Positions 1 to 10,841 of a stretch of DNA of 64,000 bases are shown piece by piece (position 1 is the stretch's first letter; each line of letters starts with the position of its first letter). Position numbers and translations under genes: made by a program. The notes under the pieces were generated by a model that saw nothing but the letters and a program-made list of their open reading frames with translations, made no database searches and had not been told where the DNA came from. Location: contig NZ_JAFKHE010000022.1 in the NCBI RefSeq assembly GCF_017307495.1, positions 1 to 64,000 of the forward strand. The letters run 5' to 3'. The DNA is from Devosia sp. Lineage in GTDB: Bacteria; Pseudomonadota; Alphaproteobacteria; Rhizobiales; Devosiaceae.

Positions 1-200
1 CCGCGTGCCATAGGCCCAAAACCCCGATCGGCCGGCGAGGCGTGAGCCTCATTCATTCTGCGGACTACCGCGAGGGGCAAAGGCCCCGCCGGCCCGTTCG
101 CTTCATCCCCCGCAAAGGGGATGGCTCTTTGACAAACTCCGAAGCCGCACGGCTGTCGGACAAATCAGCACGCCCGGTGCTGGCTGGCCATCGAAGCGCG

Positions 201-1487
201 TCAGCCCGTGACGCGCTCGATCTCGGCGCCCACCGCACTCAGCTTGTCCTCGAGCCGCTCGAAGCCGCGATCGAGGTGGTAGATGCGGTTGACCACCGTC
301 TCGCCCCTGGCGGCAAGACCGGCGATGACCAGCGACACCGAGGCACGGAGGTCGGTCGCCATCACCTGCGCGCCCTTCAACTGCCCGACGCCGGCGACCG
401 TCGCCACCTGGCCGTCGACCTTGATGTCGGCGCCGAAGCGGGCGAGCTCGGCCACATGCATGTAGCGGTTCTCGAAGATCGTCTCGCGGATCGTCGAGGT
501 GCCGTCGGCCATGGTCATCAGCGCCATGAACTGCGCCTGCAGGTCGGTCGGGAAGCCCGGGAAGGGCTGGGTTTCGACGTCGACGGCCTGGATGCCGTTA
601 CCGTTGCGATAGACGCGGATGCCGTCCGCCTCGGGCGTGATCCGCACGCCGGCCGCGCTGAGCGTATCCAGAGCCGCCTGCAGGTGCCTGGGGTGGGCGT
701 TCTTCAGCAGCACGTTGCCACCTGCCATCGCCGTGGCCATGGCATAGGTGCCGGTCTCGATGCGGTCGGCAACCACTGTATGCGTCGCGCCATGCAACTC
801 GTCCACGCCCTCGATGGTGAGGGTGCGCGTGCCGATGCCGGAAATCCTGGCGCCCATCTTCACCAGGCACTCGGCGACGTCGGTGATCTCCGGCTCCATC
901 GCCGCGTTCTCGATCACCGTCGTGCCCCTGGCAAGCGTTGCCGCCATCATCAGCACATGCGTCGCGCCGACCGTGACCTTGGGGAACACCACGTGCCCGC
1001 CGCGCAGCCCGCCCTTGGGCGCCTTGGCGACGACATAGCCCTCGTCGATCTCGATCTCGGCGCCAAGCTCCTTGAGGCCGTAGAGGAACAGGTCCACCGG
1101 CCGCGTGCCGATGGCGCAGCCGCCCGGCAGCGACACCCGGGCCTCGTGCGCCCGCGCCAGCAGCGGCCCGATCACCCAGAAGCTCGCCCGCATGGTCGAG
1201 ACCAGCTCGTAGGGCGCCGTGGTGTCGACGATCTCGGCCGCCTCGAGCGTCATGCGCTGCCCGTCGAGCGTCGCCGCGCGGCGCCCGTGCACGGCGATGT
1301 CCACGCCGTGATTCTCGAGGATCTTCTCGAGCTGGTTCACGTCCGCGAGGCGCGGCACGTTCTCGAGGATCAGCGGCTCCTTGGTGAGCAGCGAGGCGAT
1401 CATCAGCGGCAGCGCCGCGTTCTTGGCGCCCGAAATCGGGATCTCGCCCACCAGTTCGTTGCCGCCGACCAGCCGAATGCGATCCAT
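201..1487 (-). CDS. murA: UDP-N-acetylglucosamine 1-carboxyvinyltransferase MurA
   Basis: Cytoplasmic enzyme of the first committed step of peptidoglycan synthesis: it transfers enolpyruvate from PEP to UDP-GlcNAc. The 428-residue length is usual for the family. The N-terminus has the substrate-binding GAKNAALP motif (Lys22, Asn23), and the catalytic cysteine is Cys124 in [11 protein letters not shown]. Because Cys124 is present rather than Asp, the enzyme should be fosfomycin-sensitive (family knowledge). The start is ATG, with a small basic gene 38 bp upstream on the same strand that is probably cotranscribed. I see no convincing T-tailed terminator downstream; a 7-bp hairpin lies at 104-123. 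Confidence 0.97.
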   Translation of the reverse strand: MDRIRLVGGNELVGEIPISGAKNAALPLMIASLLTKEPLILENVPRLADVNQLEKILENHGVDIAVHGRRAATLDGQRMTLEAAEIVDTTAPYELVSTMRASFWVIGPLLARAHEARVSLPGGCAIGTRPVDLFLYGLKELGAEIEIDEGYVVAKAPKGGLRGGHVVFPKVTVGATHVLMMAATLARGTTVIENAAMEPEITDVAECLVKMGARISGIGTRTLTIEGVDELHGATHTVVADRIETGTYAMATAMAGGNVLLKNAHPRHLQAALDTLSAAGVRITPEADGIRVYRNGNGIQAVDVETQPFPGFPTDLQAQFMALMTMADGTSTIRETIFENRYMHVAELARFGADIKVDGQVATVAGVGQLKGAQVMATDLRASVSLVIAGLAARGETVVNRIYHLDRGFERLEDKLSAVGAEIERVTG

Positions 1488-1525
1488 GTGTGTTTCCCGA
1501 CTATGGGGGCGAGGCGCCCCGTGTC

Positions 1526-1717
1526 CTAGCTATCCGAGTCACGTCCCGGCTTCAACGCGGCCTGCCCGCCGTCGTCACCCGGTCGTTCCGTATCAGATTG
1601 TGGTTTACCGCCCGTTGCCGGCTGGGTCGCCGACCTGGCGCGCGCCTGTTGCTTGCGCCGCTTGAGGTTCTCACGGAGCTTTGCGGCTAATCTTTGCTCG
1701 CGCGTTTCCTGCGCCAT
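1526..1717 (-). CDS. small basic protein upstream of murA, function unknown
   Basis: A 63-residue protein. Its first half is strongly basic and helical-looking ([18 protein letters not shown]) and its second half is polar, rich in Gly, Asp and Gln, and probably disordered. It lies 38 bp upstream of murA on the same strand, so it is likely cotranscribed with it. I recall similar short basic frames just upstream of murA in related alphaproteobacteria, which is why I treat it as real. It has no cysteine, signal peptide or membrane segment, and I cannot name a function. A nucleic-acid or membrane-surface role for the basic helix would be a guess. Confidence 0.6.
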   Translation of the reverse strand: MAQETREQRLAAKLRENLKRRKQQARARSATQPATGGKPQSDTERPGDDGGQAALKPGRDSDS

Positions 1718-1898
1718 CGGTTCAGCGGCACCCGTTCCAAGCTTGCGCCCAACCCGGCGCGGCCCCGGATCTGTGTAGCAGGGCAGGGCGCTGCCGCCTG
1801 TGTCCCTTTTGCAAGCTTTTTTACCTTGCGTGGGGCAAAACCCTGTGGCAGTAACCGCGCCACGCCGCCGGGCGCCCCCGCCCGAGCCCCAAGCGTAC

Positions 1899-1973
<75 letters not shown>

Positions 1974-2002
1974 TTCCTTCCCATCGATCTGACCGTCGTG
2001 AC

Positions 2003-2458
2003 TCAGCCGACTGCCTTTCGGAGCAGGGCGGTGATCTGCGCTTCTTCGTCCGCGCCAAGCTTGAGGAGCGCGAACGACGTGGCCCAGATATTGCCGTCGT
2101 CGAGCCTGGCTTCCGGGTTGAAGCCGAACGTCCCGTACCGGGCCTTGAACTTGCTCGCAGCTTGGAAGAAGCACACGGCCTTGCCGTCGGCATTCGCCCA
2201 GGCAGGCATGCCGTACCAGGTCTTGGGCAACAGGGATGGCGCGTTCGCCGTCACGATTCGATGCAGCCCTTCGGCGATGGTCCGGTCGAGGCCTTCCAGC
2301 TTCTCGATTGCGGCCTTCAGGTCGGCCTCGCCGTCTGCCTTGCTGCCTTTCCGGCGTTCATTCCTCGCGGCCTGCATGGCCTCCAGTTCGACGTCGGAAA
2401 AGACCTGCTTGGTCTCGGCCTTCTTCACGGGAGCCTTGGCGGTCTTGCTGGTGGCCAT
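2003..2458 (-). CDS. DUF1801 (YdhG/YjbR-like fold) family protein
   Basis: A protein of about 151 residues with a Lys-rich N-terminal tail (ATSKTAKAPVKKAE) and a DUF1801-type domain. The recognisable stretch is TWYGMPAWANADGKAVCFF followed by ARYGTFGFNPEARLDDG, matching the 'mPaw...gk.v.yf....h.g.f' pattern of the family, which structurally resembles frataxin-like CyaY folds. I chose the internal ATG at 2458 over a TTG 63 bp upstream because the extra residues look non-coding. Function is unknown; iron binding is sometimes suggested for the fold but nothing here proves it. It converges on the tRNA-Thr gene. Confidence 0.8.
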   Translation of the reverse strand: MATSKTAKAPVKKAETKQVFSDVELEAMQAARNERRKGSKADGEADLKAAIEKLEGLDRTIAEGLHRIVTANAPSLLPKTWYGMPAWANADGKAVCFFQAASKFKARYGTFGFNPEARLDDGNIWATSFALLKLGADEEAQITALLRKAVG

Positions 2459-2573
2459 CGGTCGGATCCATTGCCCAGGGGGTGTCGGCATCACTATGCC
2501 GGCACCGCCCGTGCTCTGCAATGGAAACGCCGAATCAGGCTTCTAGCGCCCCTCGCCGGGCCGGCCCGCCTCG

Positions 2574-3353
2574 CTAGAAGTCCTCGAGCGTCAGCTCGCG
2601 CGCCATCACGATGTTGCCGGATGTCAGGCCGCAATCCACGGGGATCGCTGCGCCGGTCACGGCGCTCGCCATGTCCGAGGCGAGGAAGGCGATGACGCGC
2701 GCCACTTCCTCCGGCTCGACGATGCGGCCCAGCGGGTACCAGCGCTCGAGCGTCTTCAGCACGTTCGGGTCCTTGGCCTTGCGCTCGTCCCAGATCGGCG
2801 TCCGCACCGTGCCTGGCAGCACGATGTTGCTGCGGATGCCGTAGCGGCCGTATTCCTGCGCGATCGCCTTGGTCATGGCGATCATGCCGGCCTTGCCGGC
2901 GCTGTAGGCCGGGTCGCCCAGCGCGCTCAGTCCGTTGACCGAACCGACATTGACGATGTTGCCCGAGCGGCGCTCGACCATTTGCGGCAGTACTGCATGC
3001 GCGCAGCTGTAGGCGCCGTTGAGGTTGGCATCCACGTCGGCCTGCCAGTCGGCCGGCGCCGTCTGCTGCAGCGTCTTGTAGCGCGAGACGCCGGCATTGT
3101 TGATCAGCACATGCACGTCGCCAAAGCCCGCGAAGGCAGCCTGGACGGCCGAGGCGTCGGTGATCTCGACCACCGCCGGCTTCACGGTGATGCCGTCCTT
3201 GCCCAGCCGGTCGACAAGGTCGTTGACCTTCTCGACCCGGTCGATGGCCGCGATTGTCGCGCCTTCGTCGCCGAAGAAGCGGCACAGCCACTGGCCGATG
3301 CCGCCGGCCGCGCCGGTGATCGCGATGGTCTTGCCGGCGAATTGTCCAGCCAT
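2574..3353 (-). CDS. SDR-family NAD(P)-dependent oxidoreductase (ABC cassette 1)
   Basis: A classical short-chain dehydrogenase of 259 residues. The Rossmann motif TGAAGGIG is near residue 13, NNAG in the middle, the catalytic serine in NVGSVNG, and the YSAGK motif supplies Tyr and Lys. The C-terminus reads VTGAAIPVDCG. An AGGAG ribosome site lies 6 nt before the ATG. It follows the amidohydrolase by 10 bp and is the last gene of the minus-strand operon binding protein / permease / permease / amidohydrolase / SDR. Context suggests it oxidises or reduces the sugar or hydroxy-acid released by that system; the substrate is unknown. Confidence 0.93.
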   Translation of the reverse strand: MAGQFAGKTIAITGAAGGIGQWLCRFFGDEGATIAAIDRVEKVNDLVDRLGKDGITVKPAVVEITDASAVQAAFAGFGDVHVLINNAGVSRYKTLQQTAPADWQADVDANLNGAYSCAHAVLPQMVERRSGNIVNVGSVNGLSALGDPAYSAGKAGMIAMTKAIAQEYGRYGIRSNIVLPGTVRTPIWDERKAKDPNVLKTLERWYPLGRIVEPEEVARVIAFLASDMASAVTGAAIPVDCGLTSGNIVMARELTLEDF

Positions 3354-3362
3354 GGTCTGCTC

Positions 3363-4568
3363 CTAGTGCGCGTGATGGCCGCCGACGAGGAAGCTTTCCT
3401 CGAACGGCCGGCGGCTGACTTCCATGCTCTTGCCGTCGAGGTACACTGCCTCCGGCTGCAGCAGGGTCGAGCCCTGGCGCTGCGTGCCCACCACGTCGGT
3501 GAACACGTAGTCGCTCTTGTACTCGCGCAGCACGGCGATATCGGCCGGTGCGCCGACGCCGAGATGACCGAGATCCGGCCGGCGGATGGCGAGCGCCGGG
3601 CGGCTGGTCGACATGCCGATCACTTCAGCCACCGACAGCCCGCAGTTGAGCAGCTTGCTCATCGTGTGCAGCAGGTCGTAGCCCGGGCCTTCGACCGCGA
3701 TCACGTGCACGTCCGACGAGATCAGGTCGGGCTTGAACCCGTCCCTGAGCGCTGCCTCGGCCGTGTCGTAGCCGAAGGCGCCCATGCCGTGCGCGATGTC
3801 GAACAGCACGCCGCGCTCGCGCGCCTTCCACACCGCGTCGAGCACCTTGCCGTCCGGGCCGATCGCCGAATTCGGCTCCGGGCGGTAGCAGTGGGTGAGG
3901 ATGTCGCCGGGCCGCAGCATGTCGACCACGTCCGAATAGCTCGGCGGCGGATGGCCGATATGGGTCATCAGCGGCAGGTCGACTTCATTGGCCGCCTCGA
4001 GGGCCAGTTCCAGTGCGCCGAGCCCGAGGTCGCCGGTGACGATGCCGCCGATGCGCACCTTCACCCCGATGATGCGGTCGCGGTTCTCTTCGATCTTGTC
4101 GACGCACCGGTGCACCGGCAGCATGGCCCGCGCCGTGGCCTCGCCGATCGAGACGTCCCTGTCGAAGCCGAAGATGCCGGGGAACGAGATGTTGAGGAAG
4201 GCGAGGATGCGGTAGGGCGAATGCGCCATGACGTAGTCGCGGAAGCCGTCATAGTTGCCCGCGCCGGCGCTGCCCGCGTCGATCAGCGTCGTGCACGCCG
4301 AGCGCCGGGCGATGAAGCCCGGGTCGACGCTCAGCGAAGTCGCCTTGTGGTAGACGTGGGTGTGGATGTCGATGAGCCCGGGCGCGACGATCGCGCCGCT
4401 CACGTCGCTCACCTTGGCGCCGTTGGGGTCGATCGATGCGCCGACCGCGGCGATCTTGCCGCCCTTGATCGCCACGTCGAGATGTCCGTCCACGCCGTTG
4501 CGTTCGTCGATGACGCGACCGCCCTTCAGGACGAGATCATAGCTAGGCGTGTCGCCTGCGGTTGCCAT
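3363..4568 (-). CDS. amidohydrolase/deacetylase-family metallohydrolase (COG3964 type)
   Basis: An amidohydrolase-superfamily TIM-barrel hydrolase of 401 residues. Metal ligands are visible in order: HTH in LIDIHTHVYH, a candidate carboxylated lysine in GVKVRIGG, histidines in THIGHPPP and LTHCYRP, and the aspartate in SSDVHV. COG3964 proteins were long misannotated as dihydroorotases; characterised members hydrolyse acetylated hydroxy- or D-amino acids. I chose ATG 4568, which follows GAGGAG by 7 nt, over an ATG 48 bp upstream. It is encoded directly after the sugar-type permeases, so it probably de-esterifies or deacylates the imported compound. Confidence 0.88.
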   Translation of the reverse strand: MATAGDTPSYDLVLKGGRVIDERNGVDGHLDVAIKGGKIAAVGASIDPNGAKVSDVSGAIVAPGLIDIHTHVYHKATSLSVDPGFIARRSACTTLIDAGSAGAGNYDGFRDYVMAHSPYRILAFLNISFPGIFGFDRDVSIGEATARAMLPVHRCVDKIEENRDRIIGVKVRIGGIVTGDLGLGALELALEAANEVDLPLMTHIGHPPPSYSDVVDMLRPGDILTHCYRPEPNSAIGPDGKVLDAVWKARERGVLFDIAHGMGAFGYDTAEAALRDGFKPDLISSDVHVIAVEGPGYDLLHTMSKLLNCGLSVAEVIGMSTSRPALAIRRPDLGHLGVGAPADIAVLREYKSDYVFTDVVGTQRQGSTLLQPEAVYLDGKSMEVSRRPFEESFLVGGHHAH

Positions 4569-4635
4569 TTGAGTCTCCTCATTGTCATTGGACGTGGCCG
4601 CCGCAGCCACGAGCATTCGAACCGGTGTGCTGGTC

Positions 4636-5466
4636 CTATTTCACCGCCCCGAGGGCGAGGCCGCGCACCAGGTAGCGCTGCAGCCAGGCGAACACGATGG
4701 CGACCGGGATGGTCGCGGCAAAGGCCGCCGCCATCACGTGGTGCCACTCCACCGTGTAGCGGCCGGCCACCAGCGAGAACACCTGGATCGGCAGCGTATA
4801 GCTGCCCTGGTTGCGCAGCATGGTGAGCGCGATGACGAACTCGTTCCAGGCGTTGATGAACGAGAAGATCGCCGTCACGGTCATCGCCGGCAGCGCCAGG
4901 GGCAGGAACACCTTGCGCAGCGCCTGCCAGGGCGTTGCGCCCTCCATCCAGGCGGCCTCCTCGAGGTCCTTGGGGATGGTCGAGAAATAGCTCTGCAACA
5001 TCCATACCGAGAAGGCGATGTTGAACGTGGCGTAGACGAACACCACGGCATTGAGGCTGTCGAGCAGCTTCAGGGCGACCAGCAGCCGGAACAGCCCGAT
5101 CACCAAGACGATCGGCGAAAGCATCTGGCTGACCAGCAGGAACTGCTGCACGAAGCCCTTGCCGACGAAGCGGAAGCGGCTCAGCGCATAGGCTGCGGGA
5201 ATGGATACGACGAGCGAGAGCAGCGTCGAAAGCACCGCGACATAGACCGAGTTCCACAGCGCCGCGCCGAAATTGGTCGCCTGCCACATGGTGATGAAGT
5301 TCTGCCATTGCGGCGCGCTCGGCCACCAGGTCGGCTGCAGCACTTCGGTCGCCGGCTTGATCGCGGTGATGAACATCACGGCGAACGGGAACAGCACCGC
5401 CACCACCAGGGGCGACAGCACCAGCCACGAAAAGATCGTCCGCTTCATCCTGCGCGAGAGCTTCAT
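4636..5466 (-). CDS. carbohydrate ABC transporter permease, MalG/UgpE type
   Basis: An inner-membrane permease of 276 residues. The first membrane span follows a basic N-terminus ([20 protein letters not shown]), and the ATPase-coupling EAA loop is visible at [19 protein letters not shown]. Its start overlaps the upstream permease stop by 4 bp (ATGA), which indicates translational coupling. It is the second of two permeases, next to a binding protein and divergent from an ATPase, giving a complete CUT1-type importer. The substrate is not readable; the nearby amidohydrolase and SDR suggest an acylated sugar or polyol derivative. Confidence 0.95.
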   Translation of the reverse strand: MKLSRRMKRTIFSWLVLSPLVVAVLFPFAVMFITAIKPATEVLQPTWWPSAPQWQNFITMWQATNFGAALWNSVYVAVLSTLLSLVVSIPAAYALSRFRFVGKGFVQQFLLVSQMLSPIVLVIGLFRLLVALKLLDSLNAVVFVYATFNIAFSVWMLQSYFSTIPKDLEEAAWMEGATPWQALRKVFLPLALPAMTVTAIFSFINAWNEFVIALTMLRNQGSYTLPIQVFSLVAGRYTVEWHHVMAAAFAATIPVAIVFAWLQRYLVRGLALGAVK

Positions 5467-6338
5467 GCCCGTTCTCCCCGCATGGCGAGCCGTACGTAGA
5501 TGATGGTGAAAAAGAGCAGCAGGGCGAACATCATCAGCGACAGCGCCGAAGCCTCGCCCAGCTTTCCGAACGAGAAGCCGAGCTTGTACAGGTATGTCAC
5601 GAGGATGTCGGTCGAGTTGGCCGGCCCGCCCTGCGTCGTCACCCAGATGATCGGGAAGGAGTTGAACACGCCGATCGTGTTCATCACCACGGCGATGTTG
5701 ATGAAGGGGCGGAGCAGGGGCAGGGTGATCGAGAAGAAGATCTGCCAACTGCTCGCGCCCTCGAGCCTGGCCGCCTCGTAGAGATCGTCGGGGATGGACG
5801 ACAGCCCGCCGAGGAAGATGGTGGTCGTGAACGGGATCGAGACCAGGATGCCGATCGCGATCTGCATCGGGAAGGCCGTTCCGGCGGCCGCCAGCCACTG
5901 GATGTTCTGGTCGACGAGCCCGAGGCCCTTCAGCGCGGAGTTGAGCATGCCGCTCTCCCCGCTCAGTGCCCAGCGCCAGACGATCGCCGTCATGGTCAGC
6001 GATACCGCCCAGGGCAGCATGACGATGATGCGCGCGATGCCGCGACCGTGGAAATCCTCATTGAGGACCAGGGCGACGGGAACGGACAGCAAGATGGTGC
6101 CGGCGACGATGCCGAGGGTCCAGATGACGGTCCGCCAGGCCGCCGCGAGGAACTGCGGATCGCCGACCACCGCCGCGAAGTTCTCGAGCCCGGCAAAGCC
6201 CTTGAGCTGGCCGAAGCGGTTGACGTTGCTGATCGAGATCTCGCCGATCTGCGACAGCGGCCACAGGATGATGAAGGCGGCAAGCAGGAACGCAGGCGCG
6301 ATCAGCACATAGGGGTTGGTGAAGATCGACCGGTTCAT
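5463..6338 (-). CDS. carbohydrate ABC transporter permease, MalF/UgpA type
   Basis: An inner-membrane permease of 291 residues with six likely helices. The EAA loop is [19 protein letters not shown] near residue 200. I chose the ATG at 6338, which opens [12 protein letters not shown] and leads straight into the first helix; upstream in-frame codons encode a Pro/Gly-rich tail typical of non-coding sequence. The downstream permease overlaps it by 4 bp. The gap to the upstream binding-protein gene contains a strong stem-loop (6373-6398) and could lower permease expression relative to the binding protein. Confidence 0.95.
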   Translation of the reverse strand: MNRSIFTNPYVLIAPAFLLAAFIILWPLSQIGEISISNVNRFGQLKGFAGLENFAAVVGDPQFLAAAWRTVIWTLGIVAGTILLSVPVALVLNEDFHGRGIARIIVMLPWAVSLTMTAIVWRWALSGESGMLNSALKGLGLVDQNIQWLAAAGTAFPMQIAIGILVSIPFTTTIFLGGLSSIPDDLYEAARLEGASSWQIFFSITLPLLRPFINIAVVMNTIGVFNSFPIIWVTTQGGPANSTDILVTYLYKLGFSFGKLGEASALSLMMFALLLFFTIIYVRLAMRGERA

Positions 6339-6372
6339 GCGCGCAACGGACCTTTTGCTGGGCCAGGGGGGA

Positions 6373-6398
6373 GTGGCCGGACCCGGGGGCCCGGCCAC
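6373..6398 (-). terminator. intra-operon stem-loop after binding-protein gene
   Basis: On the minus strand GTGGCCGG and CCGGCCAC form a perfect 8-bp stem with a 10-nt loop, followed by a C-rich tract rather than a T-run. It sits 10 bp after the binding-protein stop and 35 bp before the first permease start. It is more likely an RNA-stabilising or partial-termination element than a full terminator. Confidence 0.5.
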
Positions 6399-6407
6399 CA
6401 AGTTCAC

Positions 6408-7649
6408 TTACTTGTTGGCGGCGATGATGCCGTCGATCTCCTTGGCGGCCGCATCGAGGGTCGCCTTGATCTCACCTTCGCCGAGGTAGATCTTCTGCAG
6501 CGCGTTCGAGGTCACCGAAGCGATCTCTTCCCAGCCCGGGATGACCGGAGCAAAGCGGGCGTCGGGCAGCAGCGCGGCGAACTCCTTGAGGTCCGCGTTG
6601 TCGGCGAACATCGGCATCTTCGACTCTTCGGCATTGACCGGCAGGAAGCCTTCATTGGCATCGAACTCGGCGCGCTTGTCGGTGGTGAAGATGAAGTCGA
6701 GGAACTTCCAGGCGGTGTCCTTGTTCTGGCTGTTCTCGAACATGATGATCGAGTCGGTCACGCCATAGGTGCCGCGATCGCCGTTCGGGCCGGCCGGAAT
6801 GGCGGCGACGCCGTACTTGAGGTCCGGGGCTTCTTCCTTGATCTGGTTGGCCAGGAACGGCGCCGTGATCATCATGCCGACGCGACCCTGCTTGAACAGG
6901 TTCTGCACGTCTTCGCGGCTGAGCGAGGTGACGCCGGGCTCGGTGAGGCCACCGTCGATCAGGCCCTTGTAGATCTCGGCTGCCTTGTAGGCCGCCTCGC
7001 TGTCGAGGCCCGAGGTGCCGTCGGCGTCGAGGATGTTCCCGCCCTGCGACCAGAGCGCGTAATACCAGTAGACGTCGGTCTCGATTTCCTTGCCCTGAAG
7101 GCCGTAGCCGTAGACATCGCCACCGAGAGCCTTGATCTTTTCGGCGTCAGCCTTGAGCTCGTCCCAGGTAGCGGGCGGGGCGGCAATGCCGGCCTTCTCG
7201 AACAGCGCCTTGTTGTAGTAGAGCGCGCGGGCCGAGGCCGCGATCGGCAGGCCGTAGGTCTTGCCGTCCATGACCGAGGGGCTGAGGAACGTGTCGATGA
7301 AACGGCCCTTCACCTCGTCGGTGAGGTAGCTGTCGAGCGGGGCGGCAACGCCCTGCGAAACGTAGTCGATCAGCCAGCGGGTGCCGATAATGGCGAGATC
7401 GGCGTTGGCGCCACCCGAAATGTCGGTGGTTAGCTTCTGCTGCAGCACATCCCACGGCACGACTTCGATCTGGATGTCGGTCCCGGGGTTGGCCGCTTCG
7501 AACTCGCTGGCGGCCTTCTCGAAATACGGCCCGGTCTTGGAGCTGTACTCGGCGACGGTGACACGAACCGTCTGGGCATAGGCAGCGCTCGCGAGCGCAA
7601 TGGCAGCCACGCTGCTTGCGGCCGCGATTTTCAACCAATGCAACGACAT
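6408..7649 (-). CDS. extracellular solute-binding protein, sugar ABC transporter (family 1)
   Basis: A periplasmic binding protein of 413 residues. The Sec signal peptide begins MSLHWLKIAAASSVA and is probably cleaved after AYA. The mature part has the family-1 layout, including WDVLQQKLTTDISGG, GLPIAASARALYYNK and TWDELKADA. The start at 7649 is preceded by GAGGAAGGG at good spacing, and an ATG 84 bp upstream would only add a non-signal extension. It is the first gene of the minus-strand operon and faces the ATPase and RpiR genes across a divergent promoter region. Ligand unknown. Confidence 0.94.
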   Translation of the reverse strand: MSLHWLKIAAASSVAAIALASAAYAQTVRVTVAEYSSKTGPYFEKAASEFEAANPGTDIQIEVVPWDVLQQKLTTDISGGANADLAIIGTRWLIDYVSQGVAAPLDSYLTDEVKGRFIDTFLSPSVMDGKTYGLPIAASARALYYNKALFEKAGIAAPPATWDELKADAEKIKALGGDVYGYGLQGKEIETDVYWYYALWSQGGNILDADGTSGLDSEAAYKAAEIYKGLIDGGLTEPGVTSLSREDVQNLFKQGRVGMMITAPFLANQIKEEAPDLKYGVAAIPAGPNGDRGTYGVTDSIIMFENSQNKDTAWKFLDFIFTTDKRAEFDANEGFLPVNAEESKMPMFADNADLKEFAALLPDARFAPVIPGWEEIASVTSNALQKIYLGEGEIKATLDAAAKEIDGIIAANK

Positions 7650-7831
7650 GATTTTTCCCTTCCTCAATGCAGGCTTTGGAGGGAGCTGGGCACGCATGCG
7701 CTCTCCCTCCGCCTGCGTGATAGGTTTTTTCATATTCTGGTATTTTTCAAGCGAAATGTGACAAACGTGTTGCTTTATTACATGGTCGCGTTAGCCTGCT
7801 GGTCGGAATACCGGACGAGGAGATGGTCGGA
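7650..7831. promoter_or_regulatory. divergent promoter region of ABC cassette 1
   Basis: A 182-bp gap between the oppositely transcribed binding-protein and ATPase genes. Positions about 7725-7790 are markedly AT-rich for this genome and contain TTTC-AAGC-GAAA (around 7746-7758), a short inverted repeat suited to a dimeric regulator. The RpiR-family gene in the plus-strand transcript is the obvious candidate. I could not fix -35/-10 boxes confidently on either strand. Confidence 0.4.
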
Positions 7832-8916
<1,085 letters not shown>

Positions 8917-8917
<1 letters not shown>

Positions 8918-9834
8918 TGGCCGGTCCCGCCGAGGCCGATGCCGGACCGCGCATCGATATCATCGCCCGGCTGAAGGCGCGCCTCGAGGGTGGCCACCGC
9001 GCCGAGGTCCAGCTCATTGAGACGATCCTGGGCGACCTGCACTTTGCCATGGCGGCACCGATCGCCGATATCGCGGCGCGCGCCGGCGTCAGCGAGCCAA
9101 CCGTCACCCGTCTGGCTCGTTCCCTCGGCTTCGCGTCTACCCGCGACATGAAGGTGCACATCGCCCAGGCACTCGCGCTCGGCGGCGCCTATCTCCGGGC
9201 CTATGAGGCGAGCGTCGAAGGCCAGCACACGTCGAATCAGGTCGTCGCGACCATCTGCAGCCGCGCCCATGCCGCGCTCGATCTGATCAGCGTTGCGCTG
9301 GCCCAATCCGACCTCACCGGCCTCGGCCAGTTGATCGCCGGCTCGAGCCGCGTCGTCATCTATGGCTCCGGCGGGAACTCTTCGATGGCGGCAACCGAAC
9401 TGCAGAACCGGCTGTTCCGGCTCGGCCTCAACAGCACCGCCTACGCCGATCCGCATCTGCAGTCGATGAGTGCGTCCGTCTCCGACAAGCACACCGTCAT
9501 CGTCGCCTTCTCCACCTCCGGCCGCGCCCGCTCGGTCCTCGATGCGGTGGCGGTGGCGCGGCAATACGGCGCGAGCTGCATCGCCGTCACCAAGCCCGGC
9601 TCGCCGCTCGCCACGGCCGTGCAGCACGTGGTGCCCTTTGTCTTCGAGGAAGACCAGAACCTCCTCTACAAGCCATCGGCCTCGCGCTTCGCCATGCTCG
9701 CGGTTGTGGATATCCTGGCCATGGCCGCCGCCGAAGCCATCGGTCCACGCGTCCTTGAGCTGCTCCGCCGCGTACGGCAGAGCCTGAACACGTTGGAGGC
9801 CGGCGGCGGCCCGATGCAGCCGATCGGCGACTAA
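8917..9834 (+). CDS. MurR/RpiR-family transcriptional regulator
   Basis: A regulator of 305 residues. The N-terminal helix-turn-helix is readable in IADIAARAGVSEPTVTRLAR (roughly residues 50-70). A C-terminal SIS sugar-phosphate-binding domain follows (VVIYGSGGNSS, then VIVAFSTSGRARSVLD). The ATG overlaps the ATPase stop by 1 nt (TGATG), so the two are coupled; a GTG three bases upstream is an alternative start. It probably senses a phosphorylated sugar-like ligand and controls the divergent promoter at 7650-7831. No repeat or gene occupies the 245 bp after it. Confidence 0.92.
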
Positions 9835-10079
9835 CGCGAGCATCGCTATCGCCCCCTCGCGCATGAAGACCAGCCGTCGCCCGGCCGACCTTCGAGGCGC
9901 TTTGAGGGGCGCGACCACCTGGCCGGAACTGTGTGATGCAGCGCCCGCGTCGTCGCGCGACGCCAGAGGTCGTCCGGGATGTGCCGCGCGGGCCCATCTT
10001 CCTCCGCCCGAGCCGCATGATCAGGCCTCTGCGAGGCCCCCCGCGGCGCTCATGACCGCGGTCGAAACCTGCGACCAGC

Positions 10080-10841
10080 CTACTTTGTCGGAATTCGCAG
10101 CCCGACGACATTGTCGCGGATGCTGCCGTCGAGCACGATGCCCTGCGTCCAGGCCTGCTGGAACTGCGAGTTGCTGAGGTCGGCATTGGTGAGGTCGGCG
10201 TTCTCGAAGCGGGCTTGGCGGAAATCGGCATCGCGCAGCCTGGCTCCGCTGAAATCGGCCCCCGAAAAGACCGTCTCGAAGAAAGTCCCGCCTGTCAGGT
10301 CTGCGCCGCTGAACTCCACCCGTCGGAAATCGGCCTGTGGAGCATGTATGTTGGTCAGCGTTGCGCCGGTGAGAATCGCCCCGGGCAAGCGCGCCTCGGT
10401 CGCGTCGCCACCCGACCAGTCGACGCCGCTCATGTCCGCGCGCGCCAGCGTGGCGTGCTGCGTGCGTGCGTCGATCAGCCTTGCATGCGGCAACACCGCT
10501 GCGGACAGGTTGGCCCCGTAAAGCAGTGCGCCTGAAAGGTCCGCGTTGCTCAGGTCGGCGAATCGCAGGTCCGTCAGGTTGAGGTTTGCCCCCGCGAGCA
10601 CGGCATGGCGGAGGTTGGCCTTCGCCAGCACGGCGCGATGCAACCGCGCTTTCGTCAGGTTGGCGCCTTCCAGGTTCGCGCCGCTCAGATCGCGATAGGT
10701 GAGGTTGGCGCGGCTGAGATCGCAGCCCGGGCAGTCGTTGCTCGTGCCGGCAAGGAACGCGGCCCTGGCGGTGCCGTCCTCGGCGAGCGGCGCCGATGCC
10801 GCCAGAAACAGCATGGCAATGACGATGAGCGCGCGCCTCAT
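10080..10841 (-). CDS. exported pentapeptide-repeat protein
   Basis: A 253-residue protein. A signal peptide (MRRALIVIAMLFLAASAPLA) is followed by a short region with a CPGC pair at residues 37-40. About 35-40 tandem A(D/N)LxX pentapeptides then run from about residue 41 to 240 (for example LSGANLEGANLTKARLHRA), predicting a right-handed quadrilateral beta-helix. The ATG overlaps the preceding gene's stop by 4 bp, so I reject a longer upstream frame. It is last in the operon PQQ dehydrogenase / cytochrome c / unknown / this. Most pentapeptide proteins are cytoplasmic or membrane-linked, so a periplasmic one beside a quinoprotein is unusual. Role unknown. Confidence 0.85.
   Translation of the reverse strand: MRRALIVIAMLFLAASAPLAEDGTARAAFLAGTSNDCPGCDLSRANLTYRDLSGANLEGANLTKARLHRAVLAKANLRHAVLAGANLNLTDLRFADLSNADLSGALLYGANLSAAVLPHARLIDARTQHATLARADMSGVDWSGGDATEARLPGAILTGATLTNIHAPQADFRRVEFSGADLTGGTFFETVFSGADFSGARLRDADFRQARFENADLTNADLSNSQFQQAWTQGIVLDGSIRDNVVGLRIPTK

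Noticed and set aside
104..123. Hairpin CATCCCC-CGCAAA-GGGGATG as a murA terminator
   Set aside because: No T-run follows on the minus strand.
1..200. Possible start of a gene running off the left edge (minus strand, ATG near 54)
   Set aside because: Only about 18 codons are visible with no recognisable motif and no good ribosome site.
42..1529. A plus-strand frame of 495 codons opposite murA
   Set aside because: Composition is a typical shadow (Arg/His/Leu/Asp), no domain, and murA is unambiguous on the other strand.
2982..4826. A plus-strand frame of 614 codons opposite the SDR and amidohydrolase
   Set aside because: Low-complexity shadow translation; the minus-strand genes have full catalytic motifs.
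9835..10079. A 245-bp gap between the RpiR gene and the pentapeptide gene
   Set aside because: Looked for a small gene or a repeat here; found neither with support.
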